Below, in pieces: positions 7,889 to 14,047 of a stretch of 15,330 nucleotides of DNA. The position numbers were made by a program, and so were the translations under genes. Every line of letters starts with the position of its first letter. Within the stretch, counting starts at the first letter, position 1. This stretch comes from Desulfovibrio sp. GTDB taxonomy: Bacteria > Desulfobacterota > Desulfovibrionia > Desulfovibrionales > Desulfovibrionaceae. The stretch covers positions 1 to 15,330 of the forward strand of contig JAISXC010000033.1 of assembly GCA_031270875.1 (NCBI GenBank), read 5' to 3'. Under the pieces are notes generated by a model, which had not been told where the DNA came from, searched no databases, and saw nothing but the letters and a program-made list of their open reading frames with translations.

Positions 7889-7953
7889 ACTCTATGCAAA
7901 TAAACAAAAAACTGCCAATGTAAAATTTGTAAAAAATACATGGTTATTTTCAA
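7889..7953 (-). promoter_or_regulatory. Divergent control region with candidate leftward promoters and operator-like repeats
   Basis: On the minus strand TTGAAA (plus 7948-7953) and TACAAA (plus 7926-7931) are 16 nt apart, and a second pair TTGGCA (plus 7913-7918) and TAGAGT (plus 7889-7894) are 18 nt apart. The inverted repeat TGTA-AAAAA-TACA (7928-7940) overlaps the first -10. A wider inverted repeat, CCAATGTA (7915-7922) facing TACATGG (7937-7943), encloses it, and TGCCAA is repeated directly at 7884-7889 and 7913-7918. This looks like a repressor operator. I found no clear rightward promoter. Confidence 0.4.
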
Positions 7954-7970
7954 CGCAGGAGGCTATGCAC

Positions 7971-8099
7971 ATGTACATGAACCTTGAAAAAGAACTCATA
8001 GAAAGATTGGACCGCCTGGCAAAAAAGCGAAAGATTTCGGCGCTTGCTGAAAAGGCGGGGATTGAACAAAGCTCCCTGTCTAGAGCATTTCACACTTGA
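7971..8099 (+). pseudogene. Helix-turn-helix regulator truncated by palindromic element
   Basis: ATG 7971 lies 8 nt after GCAGGAGG (7955-7962), a strong ribosome site. The closer ATG at 7965 is too near it. The 42-aa product starts MYMNLEKELIERL and contains the HTH signature ALAEKAGIEQSSLSR: the scaffold helix, the turn, and a recognition helix with QSSLSR. After that arginine the frame reads only AFHT and stops. The divergent codons are exactly the start of the palindromic element at 8080-8198. Full-length relatives continue for several more helices, so the gene was probably interrupted by insertion of the element. No continuation of the frame is visible beyond 8198. It could have been the Cro- or CI-like partner of the gene at 7799-7882. 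Confidence 0.6.
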
Positions 8100-8198
8100 A
8101 ATGCTCTGCAAGGATTTGCCTGCAAACCTTGCCGCGAGATGCGCTCAGGCGGGCTTTTCCCGCCGTAAAAAGCGCATCTCAAGCGTAATCTACTCTAG
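8080..8198. repeat. 119-bp MITE-like palindromic element with three tandem hairpins
   Basis: The element is bounded by CTAGAG (8080-8085) and CTCTAG (8193-8198), a 6-bp terminal inverted repeat, with TGT on both outer sides as a possible 3-bp target duplication. Inside are three hairpins. Hairpin 1 is a perfect 10-bp stem, 8083-8092 with 8097-8106, loop CACT. Hairpin 2 is an 11-bp stem with one bulged A, 8108-8119 with 8122-8132, loop CT. Hairpin 3 is a perfect 10-bp outer stem, 8136-8145 with 8171-8180, enclosing GGCGGG-CTTTT-CCCGCC (8148-8164). It encodes nothing. It interrupts the HTH gene starting at 7971. Mobility is inferred from architecture; other copies cannot be checked here. Confidence 0.65.
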
Positions 8199-8232
8199 TG
8201 TCTGGTTGCGCAAGTTTTGAACTTGATAAAAT

Positions 8233-8260
8233 TTGTTTATACACATAGTTTTAGTATAAA
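8233..8260 (+). promoter_or_regulatory. Possible promoter for the cysteine-rich small protein
   Basis: TTGTTT (8233-8238) and TATAAA (8255-8260) are 16 nt apart in an AT-rich stretch about 64 nt before the gene's start. The -10 is good (5 of 6) but the -35 is weak (3 of 6). An alternative -35, TTGATA (8223-8228), pairs only with a poor -10. The surrounding bases 8200-8310 carry no other recognisable feature. Confidence 0.35.
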
Positions 8261-8323
8261 ATTGTGCTCGAAATTTTTGCAATTAGACATTAGCCAAGCT
8301 TACTGCTAACACAAGGAGTGGTC

Positions 8324-8524
8324 ATGTCCAGACAAATGAAGACTGACATTGAGGCCGAATGCCCCTGTATCAAGGCGGACTGCGCGCGTCACGGCGACTG
8401 CGTGGCCTGCTCCGACCACCATGTTGGCATGGAGAACCCGTCATTCTGCAAGCGTCCGGGCGTTGCCGCCTCCGCTGAATTTTTGCAGCGGGTGAGCGCC
8501 AGGTTGAAGGCTGTGGGGGGATAG
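8324..8524 (+). CDS. Small cysteine-rich protein, probable metal binder
   Basis: This 66-aa protein starts at ATG 8324, 5 nt after AAGGAG. The first half has a dense Cys/His pattern: CPCIKADCARHGDC, VACSDHH and later FCKR, giving seven cysteines and three histidines within about 35 residues. The C-terminal third is a helix of the form EFLQRVSARLK. There is no signal peptide or membrane segment. The spacing C-P-C-x4-C-x5-C-x2-C-x2-HH resembles short Cys-rich domains seen in anaerobes, sometimes attached to redox proteins, and likely binds zinc or iron. I do not recognise a named family and the function is unknown. It stands alone, transcribed to the right, 151 nt before the BON-domain gene. 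Confidence 0.72.
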   Translation: MSRQMKTDIEAECPCIKADCARHGDCVACSDHHVGMENPSFCKRPGVAASAEFLQRVSARLKAVGG

Positions 8525-8610
8525 GGCGGCGACCTTCCAAAAAAGTAGGTGGTGACTCGCTAAATGCCGATAAAGTTGTCGAGCGTATCCCAGTGCTTAA
8601 ATAAGCCCCC

Positions 8611-8639
8611 TTGAAAACCTACAGCAACCCATATATCCT
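8611..8639 (+). promoter_or_regulatory. Candidate promoter of the BON-domain gene
   Basis: TTGAAA (8611-8616, 5 of 6) and TATCCT (8634-8639, 4 of 6) are separated by 17 nt. They lie 37 nt before ATG 8676, and the GAGGAGG ribosome site (8664-8670) falls inside the resulting leader. This suggests the BON gene is transcribed separately from the cysteine-rich gene. Confidence 0.5.
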
Positions 8640-8675
8640 GTTCATATCCCGCAATGTTGGGACGAGGAGGTAGCC

Positions 8676-9014
8676 ATGTTCAAAGCGAATGAAGACAGAC
8701 GAATGCTGCTTTTTGTTGGAATATTTGCAAGCCTGCTGCTCATATTCACGCAGGCATACTCGGCAAATGCCGCGAGTAACACCGAAAAGGCCAAGGCGTA
8801 TGTGTCTGACTCGGCAATTACGACGGAACTCAAGGCAAAATTCTTGGCGGAAAAAGGCTTGGATTCCATGGACATAAAAGTGGCGACAACGCATGGAATT
8901 GTTACCTTGCGCGGGCAAGTGATAAAACAATCACAGTCCAGGCTTGCCGAAAAAATCGCGCGGGAAGCTAAAGGCGTGCGCGGTGTGAACAACAAAATTT
9001 CCGTCATGCCATGA
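8676..9014 (+). CDS. Exported single-BON-domain protein
   Basis: A 112-aa protein starts at ATG 8676, 5 nt after GAGGAGG. The N-terminus is a Sec signal peptide: a short charged region ending in RR, a hydrophobic core (LLFVGIFASLLLIF) and a likely cut after AYSANA. The rest is one BON domain (about residues 40-111) with the typical helix (SDSAITTELKAKFLAEKGLD), the IKVATTHGIVTLRGQV strands, the helix SRLAEKIAREA and the closing GVRGVNNKISV strand. BON proteins such as OsmY sit in the periplasm and bind lipid or membranes, often in stress responses. OsmY has two BON domains and this has one. The gene converges on the hydrogenase operon but has no evident functional link to it. Confidence 0.87.
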   Translation: MFKANEDRRMLLFVGIFASLLLIFTQAYSANAASNTEKAKAYVSDSAITTELKAKFLAEKGLDSMDIKVATTHGIVTLRGQVIKQSQSRLAEKIAREAKGVRGVNNKISVMP

Positions 9015-9138
9015 GACAGGCGAGGTCATATTTGGCATTCCCCGCAACAGGGGCGTGAAGGGAAACGTGTCTGTGTTTTGGGGTAATTGTGCTGTCGCTC
9101 CCACGGGGCGTGGATTGTGACGAGCATTGCCTGAGGGC

Positions 9139-9178
9139 AGGGAAGGCCGGGAAACCGGCCTTCCCTTGGGCAAGGGAA
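9139..9178. terminator. Overlapping inverted repeats between convergent transcripts, possible bidirectional terminator
   Basis: A perfect 12-bp stem (9139-9150 with 9155-9166, loop GAAA) is followed by a second 8-bp stem TTCCCTTG-GG-CAAGGGAA (9161-9178) that shares bases 9161-9166. The two folds are mutually exclusive. It lies between the ends of the BON gene (9014) and cooF (9223), where a two-way terminator is expected. Neither strand has a run of T right after the stem, so intrinsic termination is uncertain. Confidence 0.4.
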
Positions 9179-9222
9179 TGCACGAAAAAATTCAGAATCG
9201 GCGTAATCGCATCTCGTAACGT

Positions 9223-10014
9223 CTATTTTTTCCTGACTGAAGCCGTTTTTTTCTTCGGCTTTGCCGGGATGTCGTCCGCGATTTCCGAGACAGCCGGTTT
9301 CTCTGCGGCTCTGGGGGAAGGTTTCTGTTCAGTCGTTTCTGAAACGGCATCCGGATTTGCCGTCGGACTCGCCTCCGGGGAGGCTTTTTGCCCTTCCGTC
9401 GCGGAGACCGTCGCATCGGGTCTGGCGACAGTGGCCTTATTCGGGGCGTCAGCCGGTTTGCCACCGGGTGACGCGTCGGGTTTCGCCTCGGGAGCGGGCG
9501 GCAGGATGACGGTACCGTCCGGTTCCACCATGGACAGGGCCCGCGCGGGACAGGCCTCCATGCAGGCGGTGATCTTCTTGCCGTTCTTGTCCCGCCATGC
9601 CTGGCACATGTCGCAGCGCACCGCCACTTCGCGGCGGGAGCGCTGGGCCATGGTTTCCGAATCGCCGCCTACGCCGGGCATGCCGATATGCTCCAGGGAA
9701 ATGGCTCCATAAGGGCAAACGGCGAGACACATTTTACAGGCCGCGCAAAACTGCACACGCACGATAATGCGTCCGTCCTCCTGCTGCAGGGCTCCGGTGG
9801 GGCAGACGTCGCAGCAGGGAGCGGGGTCGCACTGGTGGCAGCGCACTGTGGTTTTGAAGCTTTCCGTTTTGACCACCTGAACGCGGGAAACGAGTTCATC
9901 GCGGTGTTTCATGGCCTCCTTGAAGGTCATGCCGTGATGGGCGGCGATACAGGCCACTTCACAACGGCGGCAGGCGCGGCATTTATCTGGTATGACCTCA
10001 ATGTGTTCGTGCAT
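9223..10014 (-). CDS. cooF: CooF-like four-[4Fe-4S] ferredoxin subunit with long C-terminal tail
   Basis: A 263-aa protein starts at ATG 10014 (MHEHIEVIPDKC); a GAGGAA ribosome site lies upstream and the start overlaps hypA by 17 nt. Sixteen cysteines form four cluster motifs: C12/15/18/22, C59/62/67/71, C90/93/96/100 and C134/137/151/155, plus an extra C68. This is the HycB/CooF/HydN polyferredoxin pattern. CooF transfers electrons from CO dehydrogenase to the hydrogenase at the inner face of the membrane. Here CO as donor is inferred from family and gene order, since cooS is not in the window. Residues about 172-263 form a Pro/Ala/Lys/Glu-rich, cysteine-free and probably disordered tail ending in a Lys/Arg cluster, not expected for the core family. 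It is the last gene of the operon. Confidence 0.85.
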   Translation of the reverse strand: MHEHIEVIPDKCRACRRCEVACIAAHHGMTFKEAMKHRDELVSRVQVVKTESFKTTVRCHQCDPAPCCDVCPTGALQQEDGRIIVRVQFCAACKMCLAVCPYGAISLEHIGMPGVGGDSETMAQRSRREVAVRCDMCQAWRDKNGKKITACMEACPARALSMVEPDGTVILPPAPEAKPDASPGGKPADAPNKATVARPDATVSATEGQKASPEASPTANPDAVSETTEQKPSPRAAEKPAVSEIADDIPAKPKKKTASVRKK

Positions 10015-10390
10015 GGTTCTGTTCCTCGGATTCAACACGCAGGGCAACAAGCATAAGCCCATGTCCTCCGCTGAAATGAATTTCCTCGCCGCCGCACCGC
10101 GGGCAGACGAAGCGCCGTTGCGTCAGTTTGAAAGCATGTCCGCAGGCAGGGCAGTCACAGTCAAGCGGCACGGTACGCAAAGTAAGCGCCGCTCCCTCCG
10201 CGGGCGTCCCCTCCGCGAAAAGCTCGAAACAACCAGTCAGGGTCTGGGGCTCCACGCAGGAGATCAACCCCAGTTCACACTCAATTTCCTGAATCCGCAA
10301 AGCCCGGTTTTCCGGATTGTCCGCATTATGACGCTCCACCGCCGCAAGGGCGGTGGAAAGAAGCCCCTGCACCAGACTCGCTTCGTGCAT
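9998..10390 (-). CDS. hypA: HypA hydrogenase nickel-insertion protein
   Basis: A 130-aa protein starts MHEASLVQ at ATG 10390, directly after the cooH stop (TAAATG), with GGAG in the end of cooH as ribosome site. His2 and Glu3 of the invariant MHE start form the nickel site. The zinc site is C80-x2-C83 and C96-x2-C99 (CPACG, CPRCGG), with an additional C78. HypA delivers nickel to the [NiFe] large subunit together with HypB. Placement inside the hydrogenase operon, between cooH and cooF, is the arrangement known from Desulfovibrio and suggests a dedicated maturation factor. Other hyp genes are not in the window. The C-terminus (residues about 115-130) is slightly extended and overlaps cooF. 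Confidence 0.93.
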   Translation of the reverse strand: MHEASLVQGLLSTALAAVERHNADNPENRALRIQEIECELGLISCVEPQTLTGCFELFAEGTPAEGAALTLRTVPLDCDCPACGHAFKLTQRRFVCPRCGGEEIHFSGGHGLMLVALRVESEEQNHARTH

Positions 10391-11491
10391 TTACCGCTCC
10401 GTGCAGGATACGCACGGATCAATGCTGTTTGTAATCAGTGCCACATCCGCAACTTTGCAGTCCTTCATCATAACGCCAAGCGCCTCCCAGTTCATGTAGG
10501 ACGGGACGCGCCATTTGAGCCTGTCCGGCCTGTCGGTGCCGTTGGTGCGGATGTAGTAGAACACTTCCCCGCGCGGAGCCTCGGTGCGCGCGCATGCCTC
10601 GGCTGAGCGAATCTGGCGCATGGGGGCGGTTGTCGCCCCATCGGGCACACGCTCGCAACATTGGCGTATCAGGCGGAAAGATTCAAAAATTTCATGCAGA
10701 CGCACCGTTGTGCGGGAATGGATGCAGCAGCCGGCACTGACGATTGTCTCGAATTCCAAATCGGGATACGCGGCGTAAGGCGAATCCTTGCGCACATCCA
10801 CTTTCAGGCCGGAACCGCGCGCTACCGGCCCCACGACGCCGAGGCGCAGCGCGTCCTCCCTCGGCAACAGGCCCAGGCCTTTGGTGCGGCCGAGAACCAT
10901 GCTGTCGGAGGAATAAAGTTCGCGTATCTCCTCGACACCAGGTTCTATTTTGTCGACCATGTCCAGAATGTACCTGAGAAGCTCGGGCGTTACATCGCAT
11001 TTGACCCCGCCGATACAGTTCTGCGCCAGATTCATGCGATTGCCGTATACGGTTTCCTTCACATCCTGCATTATCTCACGCACTTCCATGGTGTGCATGA
11101 AAAGAGACTTGAATCCGACAAGATGCGCCTGAATGGCGGTATTGAACAGGTGCGAGGCGACGCGTTTGATTTCTTCCGCCAATACGCGCAAATAGCGCGC
11201 TCGCTGAGGAATGTCGATGCCCAGCACATTTTCCACAGCCATACAATACGTGAAAGAATGGCTGTTGGAGCAGAGCGAGCAGACACGCTCCGTCAGGGTG
11301 GTGTTTTTGGTCAGGTTGCGCTGGGTAGCCATAGCCTCCATGCCCCGGTGGACATGTCCAGAGGTCAGTTCAATGTTGCGTATGGTTTCGCCTTCCACAG
11401 TCAGATGGAAGTAAACCGGCTCCTCCAGGGCCACGTGCACCGGGCCTAGAGGCATGGAAAATGAGCTGCCGCCGGTGTTCATGACAGTCAT
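10391..11491 (-). CDS. cooH: CooH, [NiFe] hydrogenase large subunit (group 4, energy-converting)
   Basis: A 366-aa protein starts at ATG 11491, whose ATGA overlaps the cooU stop; GGGAGA lies 8 nt upstream. It is homologous to NuoD of complex I, but both metal-binding motifs of a true hydrogenase are present: RVCSLC (C71, C74) and DPCVSC (C360, C363), with GHVHRG (residues 45-50) before the first. These four cysteines hold the Ni-Fe site that reduces protons to H2. The protein ends CTER, three residues after the last cysteine, so there is no C-terminal peptide to remove. That fits reports for R. rubrum CooH and explains the absence of a maturation endopeptidase gene here. Alternatives such as EchE or HycE are less likely from gene order and because HycE fuses the NuoC domain. 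Confidence 0.92.
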   Translation of the reverse strand: MTVMNTGGSSFSMPLGPVHVALEEPVYFHLTVEGETIRNIELTSGHVHRGMEAMATQRNLTKNTTLTERVCSLCSNSHSFTYCMAVENVLGIDIPQRARYLRVLAEEIKRVASHLFNTAIQAHLVGFKSLFMHTMEVREIMQDVKETVYGNRMNLAQNCIGGVKCDVTPELLRYILDMVDKIEPGVEEIRELYSSDSMVLGRTKGLGLLPREDALRLGVVGPVARGSGLKVDVRKDSPYAAYPDLEFETIVSAGCCIHSRTTVRLHEIFESFRLIRQCCERVPDGATTAPMRQIRSAEACARTEAPRGEVFYYIRTNGTDRPDRLKWRVPSYMNWEALGVMMKDCKVADVALITNSIDPCVSCTER

Positions 11492-12021
11492 GACAGCTTC
11501 TCCCTGTCTTTGAGGATGCGTTCCCATAGGTCCGCGGTGCAGGCGCCGTTCATCATGATTGAGAGCGGCACGGCCTGATTGAGGATTCCCTCGTCGAATT
11601 CCTCGTCCAGGAACAGGCGGCGCGGATTTGGATGGTCCGTCACGTTGATGCCGTAAAGCTCCATCATTTCGCGTTCATGCCAGTCGGCATTGACGAAAAG
11701 ATGCGCTATGGACGGAACCACGGGCCATTCTCCGTTGAGCGTGACCGTGAGATTGTATATGACGCCGCCAATCTCAAAATGATAACAAACTTCCTGCATG
11801 GGCTCGCTCAACTGGCGACGGTTGTAAGCCGTCGCCATGCACAGGCGCGCTCCGGCATCGCGCAGCAGAGCGGCCGCTCGCGTCAACTGACGCGGCATTC
11901 CCAGTCTGAACCAGTGAAACGTATTGCCAAAACTGTCCACAGTGTGGTGAACCGTGCCGGTTTCGCTGCACAGGGTGAGCCCTTCTATAATCTGCGCGTC
12001 ATCCCGGATGTTTTTTTGCAT
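11488..12021 (-). CDS. cooU: CooU, NuoC-like (30 kDa) hydrogenase subunit
   Basis: A 177-aa protein starts at ATG 12021, 10 nt after the cooX stop, with AAGG about 5 nt upstream. It carries the complex I 30-kDa subunit signature: NADWHEREMMELYGI, then HPNPRRLFLDE (about residues 111-142), preceded by the VCYHF and LTVTLNGE strands. It is a peripheral subunit that packs against the large subunit and holds no cofactor. In formate hydrogenlyases this domain is fused to the large subunit. A separate gene ahead of cooH is typical of Coo and Ech-type enzymes. Its stop overlaps the cooH start (ATGA). Confidence 0.88.
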   Translation of the reverse strand: MQKNIRDDAQIIEGLTLCSETGTVHHTVDSFGNTFHWFRLGMPRQLTRAAALLRDAGARLCMATAYNRRQLSEPMQEVCYHFEIGGVIYNLTVTLNGEWPVVPSIAHLFVNADWHEREMMELYGINVTDHPNPRRLFLDEEFDEGILNQAVPLSIMMNGACTADLWERILKDREKLS

Positions 12022-12031
12022 GGGTGCCTTC

Positions 12032-12613
12032 TTAATATGTTGTGGGCGCAGCCGAGGTCAGCTCGCGCGCGGCCACGGTTTCGGTCGTCGTTGGCGGTAT
12101 GACGCCGGCGTTGTGGCTGGCGTCTTCCTGTCGGCGGCACTGGGGACAAAGATGGCGGATTTTTTCGGAATCAATCTCAGGGTTGGCGGCGTAAAGACGC
12201 CGCGCCAGATCGGCGGGAACAGGCCGCATCAGTGTGCCGCAGGCTGCGCATGGCTCGTATTTGATGGTATGCTGTTCCAGACGGTTGAATTTTTCTTCTT
12301 CGGGATGAGTCGAATGCCAGTCATTTGAGATGCTCATGGCTCCGGTGGGGCAATAATGGCGACATGACGCGCACAGACAACAGGAATTCTGCCAGATAGT
12401 GATCGTATAGCCGCTACCGTCGCTCAGGGGCATGATATTGATGGCCCCGGCCGTACACGAATTGCGGCAGATGCCGCAACCCATGCAGAGTTCGGGGTTC
12501 ACCCTGGCGCGGCCGCGCAAACGCTCCGGCGTAAAAGTTTCTCCGAGAGGAAAAGGATCGGTGCTCGGCCCTTCCAGCACATTGCGCAAGAGAACTTTCA
12601 AAAATCCCGCCAT
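12032..12613 (-). CDS. cooX: CooX, two-[4Fe-4S] NuoI/HycF-like subunit
   Basis: Start choice is between ATG 12619 (ATGA overlap with cooL, but abutting GGAGGA) and ATG 12613, 7 nt after GGAGG. I chose 12613, giving 193 aa. It has two ferredoxin motifs, C43-x2-C46-x2-C49-x3-C53 (CMGCGICRNSC) and C78-x2-C81-x2-C84-x3-C88, the latter followed by PTGA. They pass electrons from CooF toward CooL. The sequence before them (FLKVLLRNVLEGPSTDPFP) is typical for the family. After the clusters, C122-x2-C125 and C156-x2-C159 form a possible zinc ribbon, about 30 residues apart. The tail is Thr/Ala-rich. Confidence 0.88.
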   Translation of the reverse strand: MAGFLKVLLRNVLEGPSTDPFPLGETFTPERLRGRARVNPELCMGCGICRNSCTAGAINIMPLSDGSGYTITIWQNSCCLCASCRHYCPTGAMSISNDWHSTHPEEEKFNRLEQHTIKYEPCAACGTLMRPVPADLARRLYAANPEIDSEKIRHLCPQCRRQEDASHNAGVIPPTTTETVAARELTSAAPTTY

Positions 12614-12615
12614 GG

Positions 12616-13065
12616 TCATTCCTCCAGCCCCAGTTTTTTGAGCCAGATTGAGCGCGCCAGCACAACTCCCTCCAGAATGGCCTGAGGGCGCGGCGGACAG
12701 CCGGGAACATTGACATCCACCGGCAGATAGCGATCAATCGGGCCTTCTATGGAATAACCCTCGCGGAAGACGCCGCCGGAAATGGGACAGATGCCGACAG
12801 CCACCGTAATCTTTGGGTTGGGAATCTCATGCCAGACCCGCAATACGCGGTCGCGCACCCTGGTTGTCAGGGGGCCGGTGATAAGCACGACATCAGCATG
12901 GCGCGGGCTGCCGCAATACCGGCAGCCAAAGCGTTCCACATCATACCTGGGTATGCAGGCCGTGGTCGCCAGTTCCACATCGCAGCCATTGCACGAACCG
13001 GCATTGATTCTGAAAAGCCACGGCGAGCGGACGGAAAATTTTTTAAGCATTTTCTCCAGTGACAC
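12616..13065 (-). CDS. cooL: CooL, NuoB-like [NiFe] hydrogenase small subunit
   Basis: A 149-aa protein starts at GTG 13065 (MSLEKMLKK), 5 nt after GAGGAGG, which overlaps the cooK stop region; the gap to cooK is 10 nt. The four ligands of the proximal [4Fe-4S] cluster are visible: C25 and C28 (SCNGCDVE), C93 (GICPISGG) and C123 (PGCPPRP). As in other energy-converting hydrogenases it lacks the extra clusters and Tat signal of periplasmic hydrogenases, so it faces the cytoplasm. It pairs with CooH and links it to CooX and the membrane arm. Confidence 0.92.
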   Translation of the reverse strand: MSLEKMLKKFSVRSPWLFRINAGSCNGCDVELATTACIPRYDVERFGCRYCGSPRHADVVLITGPLTTRVRDRVLRVWHEIPNPKITVAVGICPISGGVFREGYSIEGPIDRYLPVDVNVPGCPPRPQAILEGVVLARSIWLKKLGLEE

Positions 13066-13075
13066 AACGGCCTCC

Positions 13076-14047
13076 TCACATCACCCAGACCAGTACCAGA
13101 CTGCACAGCGCAAGCGCCACCGGAATGGTCATATAGAAACGGAACGCCTGGTCTATGCGAAAACGCCCTGTTGCCGATTTGACAAGCGTGAGCGAAAGCA
13201 GCATCAGAGCCAGGCATTTCAACACGAACCAGACAAGATTTACCGGCCACAGGGAACTGATGGTTCCGGGGAAGAACAGAGCAACGCCCAACCCCAACAC
13301 CACAAAGGTCTTGAGAGCCGAGGTGACGGTAAACAGCGCCAGCAGCGGGCCGCCGTATTCCAGCAGCGGGCCTTCCAGCAGTTCCGTTTCCGCTTCGGCG
13401 ATGTCAAACGGGGCAACGCCCATCGTGCCGGGCAAAAAGATCAGATAGGCGAGCAATGCCGGTATCATGGCCGGGTTGAAGCCCAAGGAGCCGTTTTCCT
13501 GCTGCCAGGCTACGATCCTGAGCAGCGAGAATTCCGCTCCGGAGCTTTCCGCCCCAAGGTTTTTACCGACAAGCATGGCCACGGAAAGCAGAATCATGAG
13601 CAGCGGCGTTTCATAGGCCAGCATGAGCAGCATTTCACGGGAAAAGCCCAATGCCCCGAATGGCGAACTGGAGGCGGAGCCTCCCAGCATCAGCGCCATT
13701 GCCGGCAGGGGCAGAAGATAGAAAATAACCAGCAGATCACCCATGTTGAACAGCCCTGAATAAACGCCGGGCACAGGAATAAAGGCGGCGCACACGGCCA
13801 TGCCCGTGAAGCCGAAAACCGGCGCGAGCAGAAAGGCTGTACGGCAGGCCGTTTTGGGGATCATTGTTTCCTTGGTCAGCAGTTTTGCCGCATCAATCCA
13901 GGGTTGAATCAGCGGAGGACCGACCCTGCGCTGGAGGCGCGCTTCCACGCGTCTGTCCAGCCCTTTGCAAAAGAAGCCCAGCGCCAGGGCGAAAATGCCG
14001 CCGGGAAAAATTGCCATGTGCAGAATGGCGAGCAGCGTATCGGTCAT
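13076..14047 (-). CDS. cooK: CooK, NuoH-like membrane anchor subunit
   Basis: A 323-aa protein starts at ATG 14047, overlapping the cooM stop (ATGA), with GAGGAG 8 nt upstream. The longer open frame to 14194 is a shadow of cooM. It is very hydrophobic, with about eight membrane segments. NuoH signatures are present: RRVEARLQRRVGPP followed by QPWIDAAKLLTKE (residues 32-60) in the first cytoplasmic loop, and later the acidic FDIAEAETELLEG motif. This subunit joins the hydrogenase core to the ion-pumping arm and helps couple H2 formation to proton or sodium transfer. Confidence 0.9.
   Translation of the reverse strand: MTDTLLAILHMAIFPGGIFALALGFFCKGLDRRVEARLQRRVGPPLIQPWIDAAKLLTKETMIPKTACRTAFLLAPVFGFTGMAVCAAFIPVPGVYSGLFNMGDLLVIFYLLPLPAMALMLGGSASSSPFGALGFSREMLLMLAYETPLLMILLSVAMLVGKNLGAESSGAEFSLLRIVAWQQENGSLGFNPAMIPALLAYLIFLPGTMGVAPFDIAEAETELLEGPLLEYGGPLLALFTVTSALKTFVVLGLGVALFFPGTISSLWPVNLVWFVLKCLALMLLSLTLVKSATGRFRIDQAFRFYMTIPVALALCSLVLVWVM

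Noticed and set aside
8080..8198. Palindromic element considered as an integron attC site, riboswitch or CRISPR-like unit
   Set aside because: No RYYYAAC/GTTRRRY core sites, no regular repeat-spacer pattern, and no downstream gene in leader position that would suit a riboswitch.
8619..8930. Minus-strand frame opposite the BON gene
   Set aside because: The BON domain with signal peptide on the plus strand is clear; the opposite frame has no ribosome site.
10661..11449. Long plus-strand open frame opposite cooH
   Set aside because: It is a shadow of the GC-rich cooH gene, with no ribosome site and no recognisable family.
12782..13759. 325-codon plus-strand frame opposite cooL and cooK
   Set aside because: Composition rich in Gln, Arg and His is typical of antisense to hydrophobic membrane genes. 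cooK and cooL are unmistakable on the other strand.
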